A DNA stretch of 64,000 nt from Boswellia sacra (lineage: Eukaryota > Streptophyta > Magnoliopsida > Sapindales > Burseraceae): the NCBI GenBank assembly GCA_013180625.2, contig SNVD02009655.1, positions 31,001 to 95,000 on the forward strand. Reading direction: 5' to 3'. A program made the translations under genes and the position numbers. Numbering within the stretch: position 1 is the stretch's first letter; the number at the start of each line of letters is the position of its first letter. Of the stretch, positions 1-11,468 are shown piece by piece. The notes below the pieces were generated by a model, which ran no database searches, was not told where the DNA came from, and saw nothing but the letters and a program-made list of their open reading frames with translations.

Positions 1-350
1 CATATGGCAAAAAGTATAATTTGGACTAGTACGAAATTCTCCTCTAGTATTAAAATTGATAATGGTGAGAACACTGAGTGTAAGCACAATAGAGCTCATT
101 TTTGTGTCAAAACTGTATTGGCTTAAAGGTCACAAGTTTTCCGCTGCTCTTATATGTCCTGATCCTAGAGCCAATTGTCAATCCACTCTTTGTACATATT
201 CAAGTTCACTAGGCTTGACCCTATCTAATCATCTTACTGAAACTAGGTGCAATTTCAATTGTGCAAGAAACTGGATTCCTTTGTAGTGTCATTCTTCTTT
301 GGAAATAAGTCTTTCGTAATTGCATATTTTGATCATCTTCATCTTACTAA
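1..350. other. Intergenic, no gene seen
   Basis: AT-rich sequence at the left edge. The one open stretch (56-286) has no recognisable domain and its composition matches non-coding flank, so I do not call it a gene. Confidence 0.6.
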
Positions 351-1092
351 GGTCCCGTTTAATTAACTCACTTATATCTGAATCTATTTAGATTTCAAAT
401 GTTTAAAATAATTTAGACTGTTTGTTTTATAAACTTATCACTTATTTTCAGACTGAATCATCTGAATAGAAAAAGTAAAAAAATTTCACTTTTTTTGTTT
501 CGACTCTCTAAATTATTAAAATACCAAAACAGTCCCTCTATTAATATTTAAAAAATTTTATCTTCTGTCCTCTTTTACCCAAGTCGCCACCTGCCTCTTC
601 TCTCTTTTTGTGACAGCAGCAACTAATTATATTTTTTATTATAATTTTTTAATAGGTAAAATTAATACATAAAATATTTAATCATCATAATAAATAATAA
701 ATGTATAGTTATTAATAATTTTAGTTAATTTTATTAATTATTTAATTTTAGAGGATTGTATAAATATAATATTAACTAGTTAAATAAAAAAGAATTTTAG
801 ATTAATTTTATCAAATATTTAATTTTTAAAAGATTGTAACAAAAATACTAATAACTATCCATTTATTTGAAAATAAATTTTGATTTAATTTTATTGACTA
901 TTTAATTTTTAAAAATTGTAAAAAATGTAATACAATTATTTTATATTTTTTATTACAAGGATAAAAAAGTCAGATGAAAACTAATTAAGTGGTATGTAAA
1001 AATATAAAGAAACATGATTTTAAGTAACATAAATTAATTCTTAAAAAGTGTTTAGATCTAAAAAGTATTAAGTGATGAAAACAAACACCCTC
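351..1092. mobile_element. PIF/Harbinger-like non-autonomous DNA element
   Basis: The left end (GGTCCCGTTT at 351) and the reverse complement of the right end (GAGGGTGTTT, ending at 1092) form an imperfect terminal inverted repeat of about 24 bp, both arms running into CTCACTTA or ATCACTTA. It is flanked by TAA at 348-350 and 1093-1095, the 3-bp target duplication typical of PIF/Harbinger elements. The interior is very AT-rich with no coding capacity, so it is a MITE-like derivative. The TIR match is only moderate, so the superfamily call is tentative. Confidence 0.5.
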
Positions 1093-1095
1093 TAA

Positions 1096-2640
1096 GTTTG
1101 ATCTAAATATTTGTAAATAAATTGGACATGGTTGTGACTGAGTGTCGGACTGGTGTCATTGAAAAGTTTATGATGAGTAATACACAATGGAGTACGATTC
1201 CAAATAATTACTAACAGCAGGGCAATGGCCTGCAAAATTTACCATCTTAATGAATGCATTTAATTTTGATCAAGGTGAAATCAGGAACAGATACAATGCT
1301 ATGTGGAGTGCAATTGTCAATCCAATCTCTCCCTAGGCCTTGGAATATAAGCACATTAATATTCATGAAATCGTGTTTATAATTTCTTACACTAAGTAAT
1401 TATAATAATAAATGCACTCATTTGATCTTTGCAATTGTGAAAAATAAATTGGTAATACCGTACTTGCCAAGTCATATATACGAACTCCCAAGTGATATGG
1501 CAATCACTTGGGAAGCCGTATCACTTAGCACATGAATTCAAACACTTACTAGTTACTAAATTTAGTCAACATCCACGCCGCACTTAATAAAAACTTGGGT
1601 TCCATATAGTTTATTCATCTACTCAACCATTGATCCAAGAGAACCAATGTTTGATGTCCAGTTTAGTCGGATAATTACTTGGAGAATAAATCATAACTAA
1701 GCAAACCAAGTAATAGACATGGGATCGGGATCCTTATATTAACATTATGATTGGTTTTATTCTATGAACTATTAGAAGAAAAAAAATTTCTTCCCTTCTG
1801 CTTACGTGAACCAACAACGATCTCTACATGAAGTATTGTTATATGTACAAGTTATATATTCCTGATTTAAATTTTATAACTTTTCTTTAGATTAATATAT
1901 TTGAGCAATGATATTGACATCATCTATAGTGCTTACCTAAATATAGAATAAAAATCAATCCTAATATAACTAATGTTTTAATTCTTGGTCCCAATTACAA
2001 CGACATTAAGTGAATAACATTGGCTCTAGAGTTGTCAACTCATAAGTTTCAGCCAAAATAATTGGACATATTATGCTGCACTATAAAAAAGAAAATCGAA
2101 TGAAGACAACTTTGCCGATTTTCCTTGGGGAGAAAGTTTCTCTCTGGGTCTAATTTGGCTTCTGTTCCAGCATGATCATAAACTTTCTAAAGAATTGAAA
2201 AATGTAGTGAATAGGAAAGACTTCAATAATTGATTGAATAGTGTACCTTATTAGTTGATGATCTACATACAGTTTGAGTATGAGAGATTTAATGGAGCTA
2301 TTAAGTAACATCATACCTCTATTGCTCAAGAAGAAAAAACACATAGGGACACTAGTCTTTCTGTGAAAAGATATTAGTCTCTACGGTTGACTGAGAACGA
2401 GAGGTCTGAGTGCAAAGTATAGTAAGGTAAAATAGAAAATTTTAAAAAATTAAAAGAGGTCGAAGAAGGAAGCTTTTCCAACAAGATAGCAATTTGGCAC
2501 GTATCAGCTAGGTATTAATTTTATGCATACTGAAGCATGTAAGAGGCCGTATAATATTCAGATTAATTTTCAAACAAACGTGTCCAAGTTTTCTTCTTAT
2601 ATTCGTCCAAAATCATTTGAATATTATTTTCAATTTATTA
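1096..2640. other. Intergenic, no gene seen
   Basis: AT-rich spacer upstream of the first aminotransferase copy. No exon-like or transposon-coding similarity was recognised on either strand. Confidence 0.5.
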
Positions 2641-2865
2641 ATTTCTAAATAGCATTTTCCAAGAACTTTTTTTTGTGTCATCCTCAGAGGAAAAAAAAAA
2701 AAAAAAGAAGTTTATAATAAAGATACTCTGAAGATGAGTACTGTTAGTGTTAGGTACTGCTTGGATTCTCCTGAATACAATATAAGAGTTCAAGTTGGAA
2801 TCAACCATGTGAAAGGAACAGAACAAGATTAATAAAACAAAAAATGTACTCACTGTTTTTGGTGG

Positions 2866-2973
2866 TTTATACTCCGAGATTTACGTGGCTCTAATATATA
2901 TTTATTTACCCTTAATGTCTGCCGACTCCAATTCAGAGGGGAACACAAAACATTTCCCACCACCACACAAAAC
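2866..2973 (+). promoter_or_regulatory. Proximal promoter and 5' leader of TAT-1
   Basis: A block reading TATACTCCGAGATTTAC (2868-2884) is followed by a TATA-like run near 2893-2905, about 70 bp before the ATG at 2974. Similar blocks lie upstream of TAT-3 (about 29275-29310), in degraded form upstream of TAT-4 (about 32405-32460), and alone at 22601-22640. Conservation between copies suggests ancestral core promoter; the TATA assignment is inferred. Confidence 0.4.
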
Positions 2974-5900
2974 ATGGAAAATGGTGCACCAAAGAAATGG
3001 GGTTTCCAAGCTTATCAAGAGCAGCCCCCTGCATCTCCCATCACTATCCGAGAGGTCCGTATGAATTTAGAAACTAATCTCAACAAAGACGACCCAAGAC
3101 CCGTTATTCCTTTGGGCCATGGCGACCCCTCCGCCTTTCCCTGCTTCCGAACCACCTCTGTAGCCGAAGATGCCATTGTTGATGCAATCCGCTCGGCCAA
3201 TTATAATTGTTATACATCCAATGTTGGTATGCTACCAGCTAGAAGGTAAATACCGCAGTTACTATTACTACAAGCTAGCACATGCTCATTTAAGTATCTT
3301 TATGTTCGTTATTGGTTATGCACGTACTGTTGTTAGCTTTTTTGGCTCATATGAAGTTTTTTAAAGATCCCACATCGATTAGCTTCTAAAATGTGGGTCT
3401 CTTGAAGGCTTATAAAAGAAGCCTTATGGGAAATTGTTTTGTGTCCCAAGAAAAATATTCTCCACCCCCCTAAAGTTGTAAGGTCTCGCAAATAAGACCT
3501 CATAGTTTAAGGGCCTTTCCGTAAGGACCTTAAAGTTTGTAATATTTGTTTTTCCCCTTTTATTTTGGGTATTTGTAGTATTACCCAATTGTTTGGGTAA
3601 TTATAGTTTGACCCAACTATTTGGGTAATTGCAGTTTGGCCCAATAGTTGTGGAATTTGTATTGTAGCCCAAAAGTTTGTAATTCTCTTTGAAGATAGTG
3701 GAAAGTTTCTTCAGCGGCGCCCGAGGACGTAGGTACTTATACCGAACCTCGTTAAATCCTGGTGTGTATTCTATTTCTGCATTGTGGTTGATTGGTTGCC
3801 TCTTTAATTGCTATTATATTCAATTATCTGGCATAGTTGTGGTTGTGCATTTGGTTGTTCTATTGGTTATCGCTTCCGCTTGTGCATAACAATTGGTATC
3901 AGAGCCGAAGGTTTTGGGTAGTTAGTGGCTATTTCATTGAAGCACTTGCTACTATTCTGGGCTGTTGATTTTGGATTGCTAGTTATTGAATATAATAGTT
4001 TGTTTGGAACTTGGTTATTGGTGATTTGTGTATCGAGCTTATTTGTGAGAGGTAGTAATGGCTTCATCGTCTACTGTATCTGAGAAGACAGTGACTGTGA
4101 CAAATGCAAAAATAGATGTTGAAAAATTTGATGGCCGAAATAATTTCGGCTTATGGCAGAGTGAGGTGTTGGACGGGTTGTATCAGCAAGATTTGGATAT
4201 TGTTCTGGAAGAAACAAAACCAGAAGATATCAGTGCAAGAGATTGGGACAGGCTGAATATAAAAGCTTGTGGGTTGATTCGCTCTTGCTTGTGTAGAGAA
4301 CAAAAGTATCGGTTCACTAAAGAGACATCTGCAAGCAAACTGTGGAAGGCGCTGGAAAACAAATATATGAAGAAAAGCAATGAGAATCGGCTGTATCTAT
4401 TGAAGAGATTGTTCCGTCTCCAGTTGAAACCAGGTACGAGCATCAGTTCTCATATTGATGAGTTTAATAAGTTAATTGCTGATTTGTTAAACTTAGATGA
4501 AACCTTCAAAGATGAGATTAAGGCTATGCTATTGATTGGCTCACTTCCGGATGAATTAGATCATTTATGCATTACTCTTATCCATGGGAAAGATAAACTG
4601 TCTTTTGAAGAAGTTTGTTCTGCTTTGTTAAATTATGAAATTCGTAAGAAAGATCAAAGGGAACATAGGATGAGTCAGTAGATGCATTGACAGTGAGAGG
4701 GCGTAGTCAAAGTAGGAAACCAGGAAAAAAGGGAAAATCTTGGTCGAGGGGTAGATTAGGAAAAGATGAGTGTGCCTTTTGTCGTGAGAAAGGGCATTGG
4801 AAGAAAGATTGTCCTAAGTTGAAAAACAAAGATAAGGGCAAGGCTGTTTCTGATGCATGTGTTGTTGAGCGTGAGGATGATAGTGATTCAGATATTTGTC
4901 TAGTTGGTCATCCGTCCACTTCTGTTTCTGATGAGTGGATTATGGATTCGGGTTGTACTTATCATTTGTGTCCACATCGGGATTGGTTCTTTCAGTTTGA
5001 GGAGCTTGATTGTGGAGTTGTGTATATGGGTAATGATGATATTTGCCATACTGCTGGGATAGGTTCGATCCGTTTGAGGACTCATGATGGACTGACTAGA
5101 GTTCTGACAGATGTTCGGTATGTACCGAAGTTGAAGAAGAATCTCATCTCTTTGGGAGCCTTAGAATCTAAAGGCTGTGGTATATCTATTCGAGATGGTA
5201 TTCTGAGGGTCACTTCAGGCGCTCTTGTGGTTATTGAAAGGCACTAGGAGGAACAACTTGTATTACTATAATGGTAGTACAGTTACTGGATCAGCGGCTA
5301 CGGTTTCTGATAATGTTTGCAGATTCAGAGATCACGAGACTGTGGCATATGCGTTTGGGACATGCAGGTGAGAAAGCCTTATTCAGTTTAGTGAAACGAG
5401 GCTTATTGAAAGGTGCAAAGACCTGCAAGCTGGATTTCTGTGAGCATTGTGTTCTGGAAAAGCAGAAGAGAGTGAAATTTGGTACCACTATTCATAATAC
5501 CAAGGGTATTCTTGATTATGTTCACTCAGATGTATGGGGACCTACTAAAACTGCATCTATGGGAGGTAGGCACTACTTTGTTACTTTTGTTGATGACTTT
5601 CCAGAAGAACTTGGGTGTACTGTTTGAAATCAAAAGATGATGTACTCCGTGTTTTCCTTAAATGGAAAAAGATGATTGAGACACAGAAAGAAGATCAAGC
5701 ATCTCAGAACAGATAATGGTGGTGAGTATTGCAGTGATCAGTTTTTGAAATTGTGTCGTGATGAGGTATTATACGTCATTTTACTGTTAGAGGTACACCA
5801 CAGCAGAATGGGGTGGCAGAACGCATGAACCGGACATTGCTGGAGAAAGTTCGGTGTATGTTGTCCAATGCTGGGTTGGGCAAAGAGTTTTGGGCTGAGG

Positions 5901-8900
5901 CTGTGACTTATGCATGTCATCTCATTAATCGTCTACCTTCAGCTGCTATTGATGATAGAACTCCATTGGAGGTATGGTCTGGACAACCTGTTTCTGATTA
6001 TGATTCTTTACATGTTTTTGGTTCTCCTGCATATTATCATGTGAAAGAATCTAAGCTGGATCCTAGAGCCAAGAAAGCGATTTTCTTGGGATTTGCTTCA
6101 GGAGTAAAAGGATATCGTCTTTGGTGTCCTAGTTCGAGGAAGATTGTATCCAGCAGAGATGTGACATTTGATGATCTTCAATGTTAAGACATCAGAAAAC
6201 CAGCCAAAGGTGAATGTACTCCACAGCATGTGAGCATACTCAGCACAGGTAGGATTTGAAACGACACATTGAACCAGTTAGATCTGTTGAGACAGAGTGA
6301 TGGTACATCCTATGACAGAAGGGAGATTTGGGAGATGATGGTGAGGGTTCTACTCAGGAACCTCAACAGCAACAAGAATCTATTGCAATTGATAGGCCAA
6401 GACGTGAGATTCGCAGACCTGCTCGATTTGCTGATATGGTGGCCTATGCACTTCCAATTGTAGATGATGATGTTCCTTCCACTTATAGAGAGGCAGTCAG
6501 ATGTTCTGAAATTGATGAGTGGAAGACAGCTATAAGGGAAGAGATGCAGTCTCTTCAGAAGAATGAAACTTGGGAGCTAGCTCAACTACCGAAAGGTAAA
6601 AAGGCAATTGGGTGCAAATGGGTATATGCAAAGAAAGATGGATTTCCTGACAAGAATGACGTCCGCTACAAGGCAAGGTTGGTGGCTAAAGGCTACGCTC
6701 AGAGGGAAGGAATTGACTACAATGAGGTATTTTCTCAAGTTGTGAAACATTCTTCCATTAGAATTTTATTAGCCTTGGTAGCTCAGATGAATATGGAACT
6801 AGTTCAATTGGATGTAAAAACTGCATTTTAACATGGTGACTTGGAAGAGGAAATCTATATGACTCAGCCAGAGGGATTCAGAGTTGCTGGTAAGGAAAAC
6901 TTGGTTTGTAAACTGAAAAGATCGCTTTATGGTTTGAAGCAATCTCCCAGACAGTGGTATAAGCGATTTGATCAGTTTATGATGGGTCAGAGGTACACAA
7001 GAAGCAAATTTGATAATTGTGTGTATTTTCATAGGCTACATGATGGTTCTTTCATTTATTTACTCTTGTATGTTGATGATATGTTGATAGCTTCGACGAA
7101 TGTCGAAGAAATTGCAAAGTTGAAGACTCGGTTGAATCGAGAGTTTGAGATGAAAGATTTGGGTGAAGCTAAGAAGATTCTTGGCATGGAGATTAGCAGA
7201 GATAGAGGAAAAAGCAAGATTTGTTTGACTTAGAAGCAGTATCTGAAGAAGGTATTACAGCAGTTTGGCATTACAGAGCAGTCAAAACCTGTAAGTACCC
7301 CACTTGCTCCTCATATGAAGCTCAGTGCATCTTTATCTCCTAGTACAGATGAGGAACGAGAGTACATGTCTCGAGTTCCGTATGCTAATGCAGTTGGTAG
7401 CCTGATGTATGCTATGGTGTGTACGAGCCCGGACATTTCACATGCAGTTGGAGTTGTGAGCAGGTATATGCATGATCCTGGTAAAGGACATTGGCAAGCA
7501 GTGAAATGGATTTTACGGTATTTGTTGAGAACCGTAGATGTTGGCTTAGTCTTTAAGAGGGATGATACATGTGGTCAGTGTGCTATTGGTTATGTTGATT
7601 CTGATTATGCTGGTGATTTGGATAAACGTCGGTCTACAACCGGTTATGTGTTTACTCTTGCAAGAGCACCAGTGAGTTGGAAGTCTACAATGGCTTTGTC
7701 TACTACGGAGGCAGAGTATATGGCTATGACAGAGGCTGTGAAGGAAGCTATTTGGTTACAGGGATTGCTGGATGAATTGGGAATTGGGCAGAAGAAGATT
7801 ACTCTTTATTCTGACAGTCAGAGTGCTATTCACTTAGCTAAGAATCCAGTGTTCCATGTTCGTACGAAGCATATTGATGTTCGGTATCATTTTGTGCGGG
7901 AGATCATTGATGAAGGGAGAATCTTACTTCAGAAGATTGGGACTGCCGAGAATCCCGCAGATATGTTAACTAAGGTTGTGACAGCGATCAAGTTCAGTCA
8001 TTGTTTGGACTTGATCAACATTGGGCCTGTTTGACTGCGCCATTGGGCGCATTTGGAGGCGTTGCAGTTGTGATAGAGAATGTGGGGAAAAGAAAAAATT
8101 TGTGCTGGGTCGGCATATTCGCCAAGGTGGAGATTTGTTAGCTTTTTTGGCTCATATGAAGTTTTTTAAAGATCCCACATCGATTAGCTTCTAAAATGTG
8201 GGTCTCTTGAAGGCTTATAAAAGAAGCCTTATGGGAAATTGTTTTGTGTCCCAAGAAAAATATTCTCCACCCCCCTAAAGTTGTAAGGTCTCGCAAATAA
8301 GACCTCATAGTTTAAGGGCCTTTCTGTAAGGACCTTAAAGTTTGTAATATTTGTTTTTCCCTTTTTTTGATTTTGGGTATTTGTAGTATTGCCCAATTGT
8401 TTGGGTAATTACGTTTGGCCCAATTATTTGGGTAATTGCAGTTTGACCCAATAGTTGTGGTATTTGTATTGTGACCCAAAAGTTTGTAATTCTCTTTGAA
8501 GATAGTGGAAAGTTTATTCAGCGGCGCCCGAGGACGTAGGTACTTATACCGAACCTCGTTAAATCCTGGTGTGTATTCTATTTCTACATTGTGGTTGATT
8601 TGTTGCCTCTTTTGTTGCTATTATATTCAATTATCTGGCATAGTTGTGGTTGTGCATTTGGTTGTTCTATTGGTTATCGCTTCCGCTTGTGCATAACAAC
8701 TGTATAGTATAATCTTTGTCTTGGCTAGTGTAATATTGTTTTGATGTGAAACTAAACAATATCAAACTGTGCAGGGCCATTGCAGATTATCTGAATCGTG
8801 ACCTCCCATACAGGTTATCACCGGATGATGTTTATCTTACAACAGGAGGCAATCCGGCAATCGAAGTCTTATTAAACGCCCTCGCTCGTCCTGGTGCAAA

Positions 8901-10458
8901 CATTTTGCTTCCAAGACCTCACTACCCGTTTTATGAAGCTTGTGCAGGATATCTCCATCTTGAATTTCGCCATTTTGATCATCTTCCAGAAAAGAATTGG
9001 GAGGTTGATCTTGACGCAGTGGAATCTCTTGCAGACGAGAACACTGTTGCCATGGTTATTATTAACCCTGGCAATCCGTGTGGTAATGTCTTCACATACC
9101 AACATTTGCAGAAGGTAAGCTAAACTACTTTCTTTAGCGTACAACTTTTTGACTTGTTCTATTCTTCATAAATAAGTGGTTCTAACATTGTGCTACAATA
9201 TTGACTCTTAATGGTTTTTGATTTGATGAACATTAGATTGCAGAGACAGCAAGAAAGCTTGGGATTATGGTAATTTCTGACGAGGTTTATGACCATATCA
9301 CATTTGGGAGTACCCCTTATGTGAGAATGGGAGTGTTTGGATCTATCGTGCCTGTCATTACAATTGGATCTATATCAAAGAGATGGATAGTTCCTGGTTG
9401 GCGGCTTGGTTGGCTGGTGACATGTGATCCCAATGGTATCCTGCAGAAAATCGGGGTCTGTCCTGAAACTTGTTTTCACTTAAATGCAAACAATAATCAT
9501 GAGGTATTGATGTTTTTGTTTAATTTTGTACTCATCAGGTTGTTGATAGCATTAAGGGTTATATGAGTATCTCCGCAGATCCTGCAACCTTCCTTCAGGT
9601 TTGTGATCTCCATGTGAAGAATGGTATTATAATGTAACAGAGCATATTATTTTCATCTTCAAATCCTGAACTTCTGTAAAATTAATCCTGAATACTTTTT
9701 GGGCCCATTCACATTAAAGGGTAAGATTGAGACTTACGCGTGGTTTTCAAAATCGGATTTTCTTGATTTTCCTCTTAAAAATACGATTATATTCTGAATG
9801 AATCAGGGGGCAGTTCCTCAAATTTTTGAGAAAACAAAGGAGGATTTCTTTTCAAAAATCCTCGGCATACTGAAAGAGGATGTGGACATATGCTGTGATG
9901 CAATTAAGGAGATACCTTGCATGACCTATCCAAGCAAACCAGAAGGGTCCATGTTTGTAATGGTATGGGCATCATATATATAATTTATATATGCTTCAGA
10001 ACATGAATGCATGCTAATTTGCTATAATATGAACCTTTATTGTAGGTGAAGCTGATCCCATCTTTGTTAGAAGACATTAACGATGACATGGAATTCTGTC
10101 TTAAGCTCGCCAAGGAAGAATCAGTCATTGTTTTACCTGGTAAGCTACATAAAATGTCTCAAGTTTCAGGAATTAAGGAGACTGAATTCTTAAAACCTCG
10201 AGTGCTTATGGACTTACTTGTCTCTATCCTTTGCTTAATTAAGCAAATGTTAGTGGATCAATCTGAAACTTTGAGGGCTTCAAAAATTAGATTGTTCACT
10301 GTCTTGACCTTTTGATGTTGATAATAAAATTTCTTGCAGGGATAGTGCTGGGAATGAAAAATTGGCTCCGCATAACATTTGCCATTGAGCCTGTAATTCT
10401 TGAAGATGCCCTTGGGAGGATAAAAGCTTTTTGTCACAGGCATGCGAAGAAGCAGTGA
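2974..10458 (+). CDS. TAT-1: tyrosine-aminotransferase-like, intact seven-exon frame
   Basis: Exons: 2974-3245, 8775-9114, 9237-9455, 9539-9598, 9807-9962, 10046-10139, 10340-10458 (TGA). All introns are GT-AG and the spliced frame is open for 419 residues, the usual length for plant TAT. It should be a cytosolic PLP-dependent class I/II aminotransferase converting tyrosine or a related amino acid to its 2-oxo acid. PLP residues visible: Asn191 in NPGNPCGN, Asp219 and Tyr222 in SDEVYDH, the Schiff-base Lys252 in GSISKRW, Arg260 in PGWRLGW, and the substrate-carboxylate Arg391 in NWLRITF. Oddities: intron 1 holds a complete Copia element, and the PLP-phosphate loop reads GGNPA (115-119) where other copies read GC-x-Q/P-A, so activity is uncertain. 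A polyadenylation signal lies at 10575-10580. Closest to TAT-3 and TAT-4. It could also be a SUR1-type C-S lyase or another aromatic aminotransferase. Confidence 0.85.
3331..3891 (+). repeat. 5' LTR of the intronic Copia element
   Basis: 561 bp, TG...CA ends. A TATA box (TATAAAA, 3411-3417) is followed by a U5-like region. Paired with 8136-8698. Confidence 0.95.
3894..3905 (+). other. Primer-binding site (initiator tRNA-Met)
   Basis: TGGTATCAGAGC, two bases after the 5' LTR, complementary to the 3' end of plant initiator tRNA-Met, as in most Copia elements. Confidence 0.9.
4058..5247 (+). pseudogene. Copia gag and protease, frameshifted
   Basis: 4058-4678 encodes a UBN2-type gag (start [20 protein letters not shown] near residue 25). 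A stop at 4679-4681 ends this frame, and coding similarity resumes in another frame from about 4687 with a CCHC zinc knuckle ([14 protein letters not shown]) and the protease active-site region [10 protein letters not shown] second break lies near 5240. In active relatives gag and protease are part of one polyprotein, so this copy is inactive by frameshift. Confidence 0.85.
5271..6187 (+). pseudogene. Copia integrase, frameshifted
   Basis: The GAG-pre-integrase motif [10 protein letters not shown] and zinc-binding Cys residues (5330-5480) are followed by integrase core pieces: VTFVDDF near 5590, RTDNGGEY near 5710, and the [14 protein letters not shown] region at 5805-5850. The reading frame changes near 5320, 5600 and 5765, so it is decayed. 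It integrates cDNA in active members of the family. Confidence 0.85.
6328..8034 (+). pseudogene. Copia reverse transcriptase and RNase H, with in-frame stops
   Basis: The RT segment runs from KWVYAKKDG and [10 protein letters not shown] (about 6615-6710) through LDVKTAF, stops at 6829-6831, and continues in the same frame with [16 protein letters not shown] and the catalytic YVDDM (about 7070-7083). A further stop lies at 7231-7233. RNase H follows (7315-8034) with [10 protein letters not shown], the STTEAEYMA block and [13 protein letters not shown]. The domains are well preserved apart from the stops. Confidence 0.9.
8136..8698 (+). repeat. 3' LTR of the intronic Copia element
   Basis: 563 bp, preceded by the purine tract AAGGTGGAGATT. 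It contains a TATAAAA box at 8216-8222 in sense orientation, about 550 bp upstream of TAT-1 exon 2. Confidence 0.95.
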
Positions 10459-11460
10459 GTCTATATGAAGTTACGAGGCTTGACCGCTTGAGTATGTGCT
10501 AATCAATAGCAACTCGTTGATCTCATGCTCCAGGGTTTCTCTGATGTTGTTATAATATTTGCATCCTACTTATTAATAAAATCCTCTCCATATAATAAGG
10601 AGAGGTGATAATGACAACTTGGTGTTGTATCACAGGATACTTAGAGTGATGTTGATTATTTTAGTTTTAAAATGTTTAAAGTAGTTGAAAGTCTTTTATT
10701 ATGAATACATATAGCTTTATTTTATCAATCGTCATGTTTATAAAATTGTTCCTGTTAGGGCAATATGTGTTGGCAAATTATGAACTAAAATATCTATTAT
10801 TGTTTATTGGTTTTAAGTCTGCTAGCTTTCAAGTGTTTTTCTACTATGTATATTCGCTTCTCTATTGTATCCATGTGAGCTATTGGTGTGAGAACACTTA
10901 CAGTGTCCACATTAGCAGATTTTTAGCCATCAATTTTTGTCGTTTGCTGCCCATCATGTGGATAAGGTTGCTGATATATATGGGCATTTTTTTCTTGAGC
11001 TCCCTAGACCTAAACAAGCTCAGAAATACAGTGAGAGTCTTCTTGGCCAGATCTTTGTTCATCTTCTTCATTGTTCATTGAAAAGTTTGAGGGATTCAAG
11101 CTTGCTCTATAAGAAAGGGATCTCTTGTGTACAAAGTTGAAAGGGAGTTTGAGTTTCAGTTGAGAGAGAATCTCAGCATCACAGTTAGGCAGAGCCTAAC
11201 TCATTTCCAGTTAAGTGGGAGACTTAGATGAGCAAGACCCAAATCAATACAAAAAGATTGACATCAACTTCATCAAATTAGAAAAGGGAATTTCTATTTG
11301 ATTTTTTGTAAGCTATGAGTGTAATCGGATCCTGTGATTGATTTAGCGGATTTACTTCTGCCTTAGAAAGGGCATCATTGATGTAGGCTAAGAGGGATCT
11401 AAGTTGAACCATTAATTTGTGAGTCTTACTCTGTTTATCTTCTTGTTTTCTGTTTTGATA
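10459..11460. other. Intergenic, possible decayed coding or retroelement DNA
   Basis: Begins with the TAT-1 3' UTR (AATAAA at 10575-10580). Two overlapping open stretches (10701-11081, 10937-11140) are present; one includes FLELPRPKQAQKYSES, which I do not recognise. The block 11150-11460 plus 12250-12360 looks like an LTR or UTR fragment cut by the hAT element, but no partner LTR or motif confirms this. Confidence 0.4.
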
Positions 11461-11468
11461 TTCTCAGA

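Larger units (their letters stand above)
3331..8698 (+). mobile_element. Copia LTR retrotransposon in intron 1 of TAT-1
   Basis: Complete structure: LTRs at 3331-3891 and 8136-8698, both starting TGTTA and ending TAACA, with a perfect 5-bp target duplication ACTGT (3326-3330 and 8699-8703). An initiator tRNA-Met primer-binding site (TGGTATCAGAGC, 3894-3905) and a purine tract (8121-8135) are present. Domain order gag, protease, integrase, reverse transcriptase, RNase H identifies Copia. It lies in the same orientation as the host gene, only 85 bp past the exon 1 donor. The LTRs differ at roughly 15-20 positions by eye, so insertion is fairly recent. The internal frame is interrupted several times, so this copy cannot encode its own polyprotein. 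Confidence 0.97.

Noticed and set aside
4183..4443. Antisense open frames across the Copia gag/pol
   Set aside because: Shadows of the sense coding sequence, with no independent motifs.
10701..11140. Open frames downstream of TAT-1, one with FLELPRPKQAQKYSES
   Set aside because: No recognisable domain, no splice or promoter context; kept only as an unassigned intergenic note.
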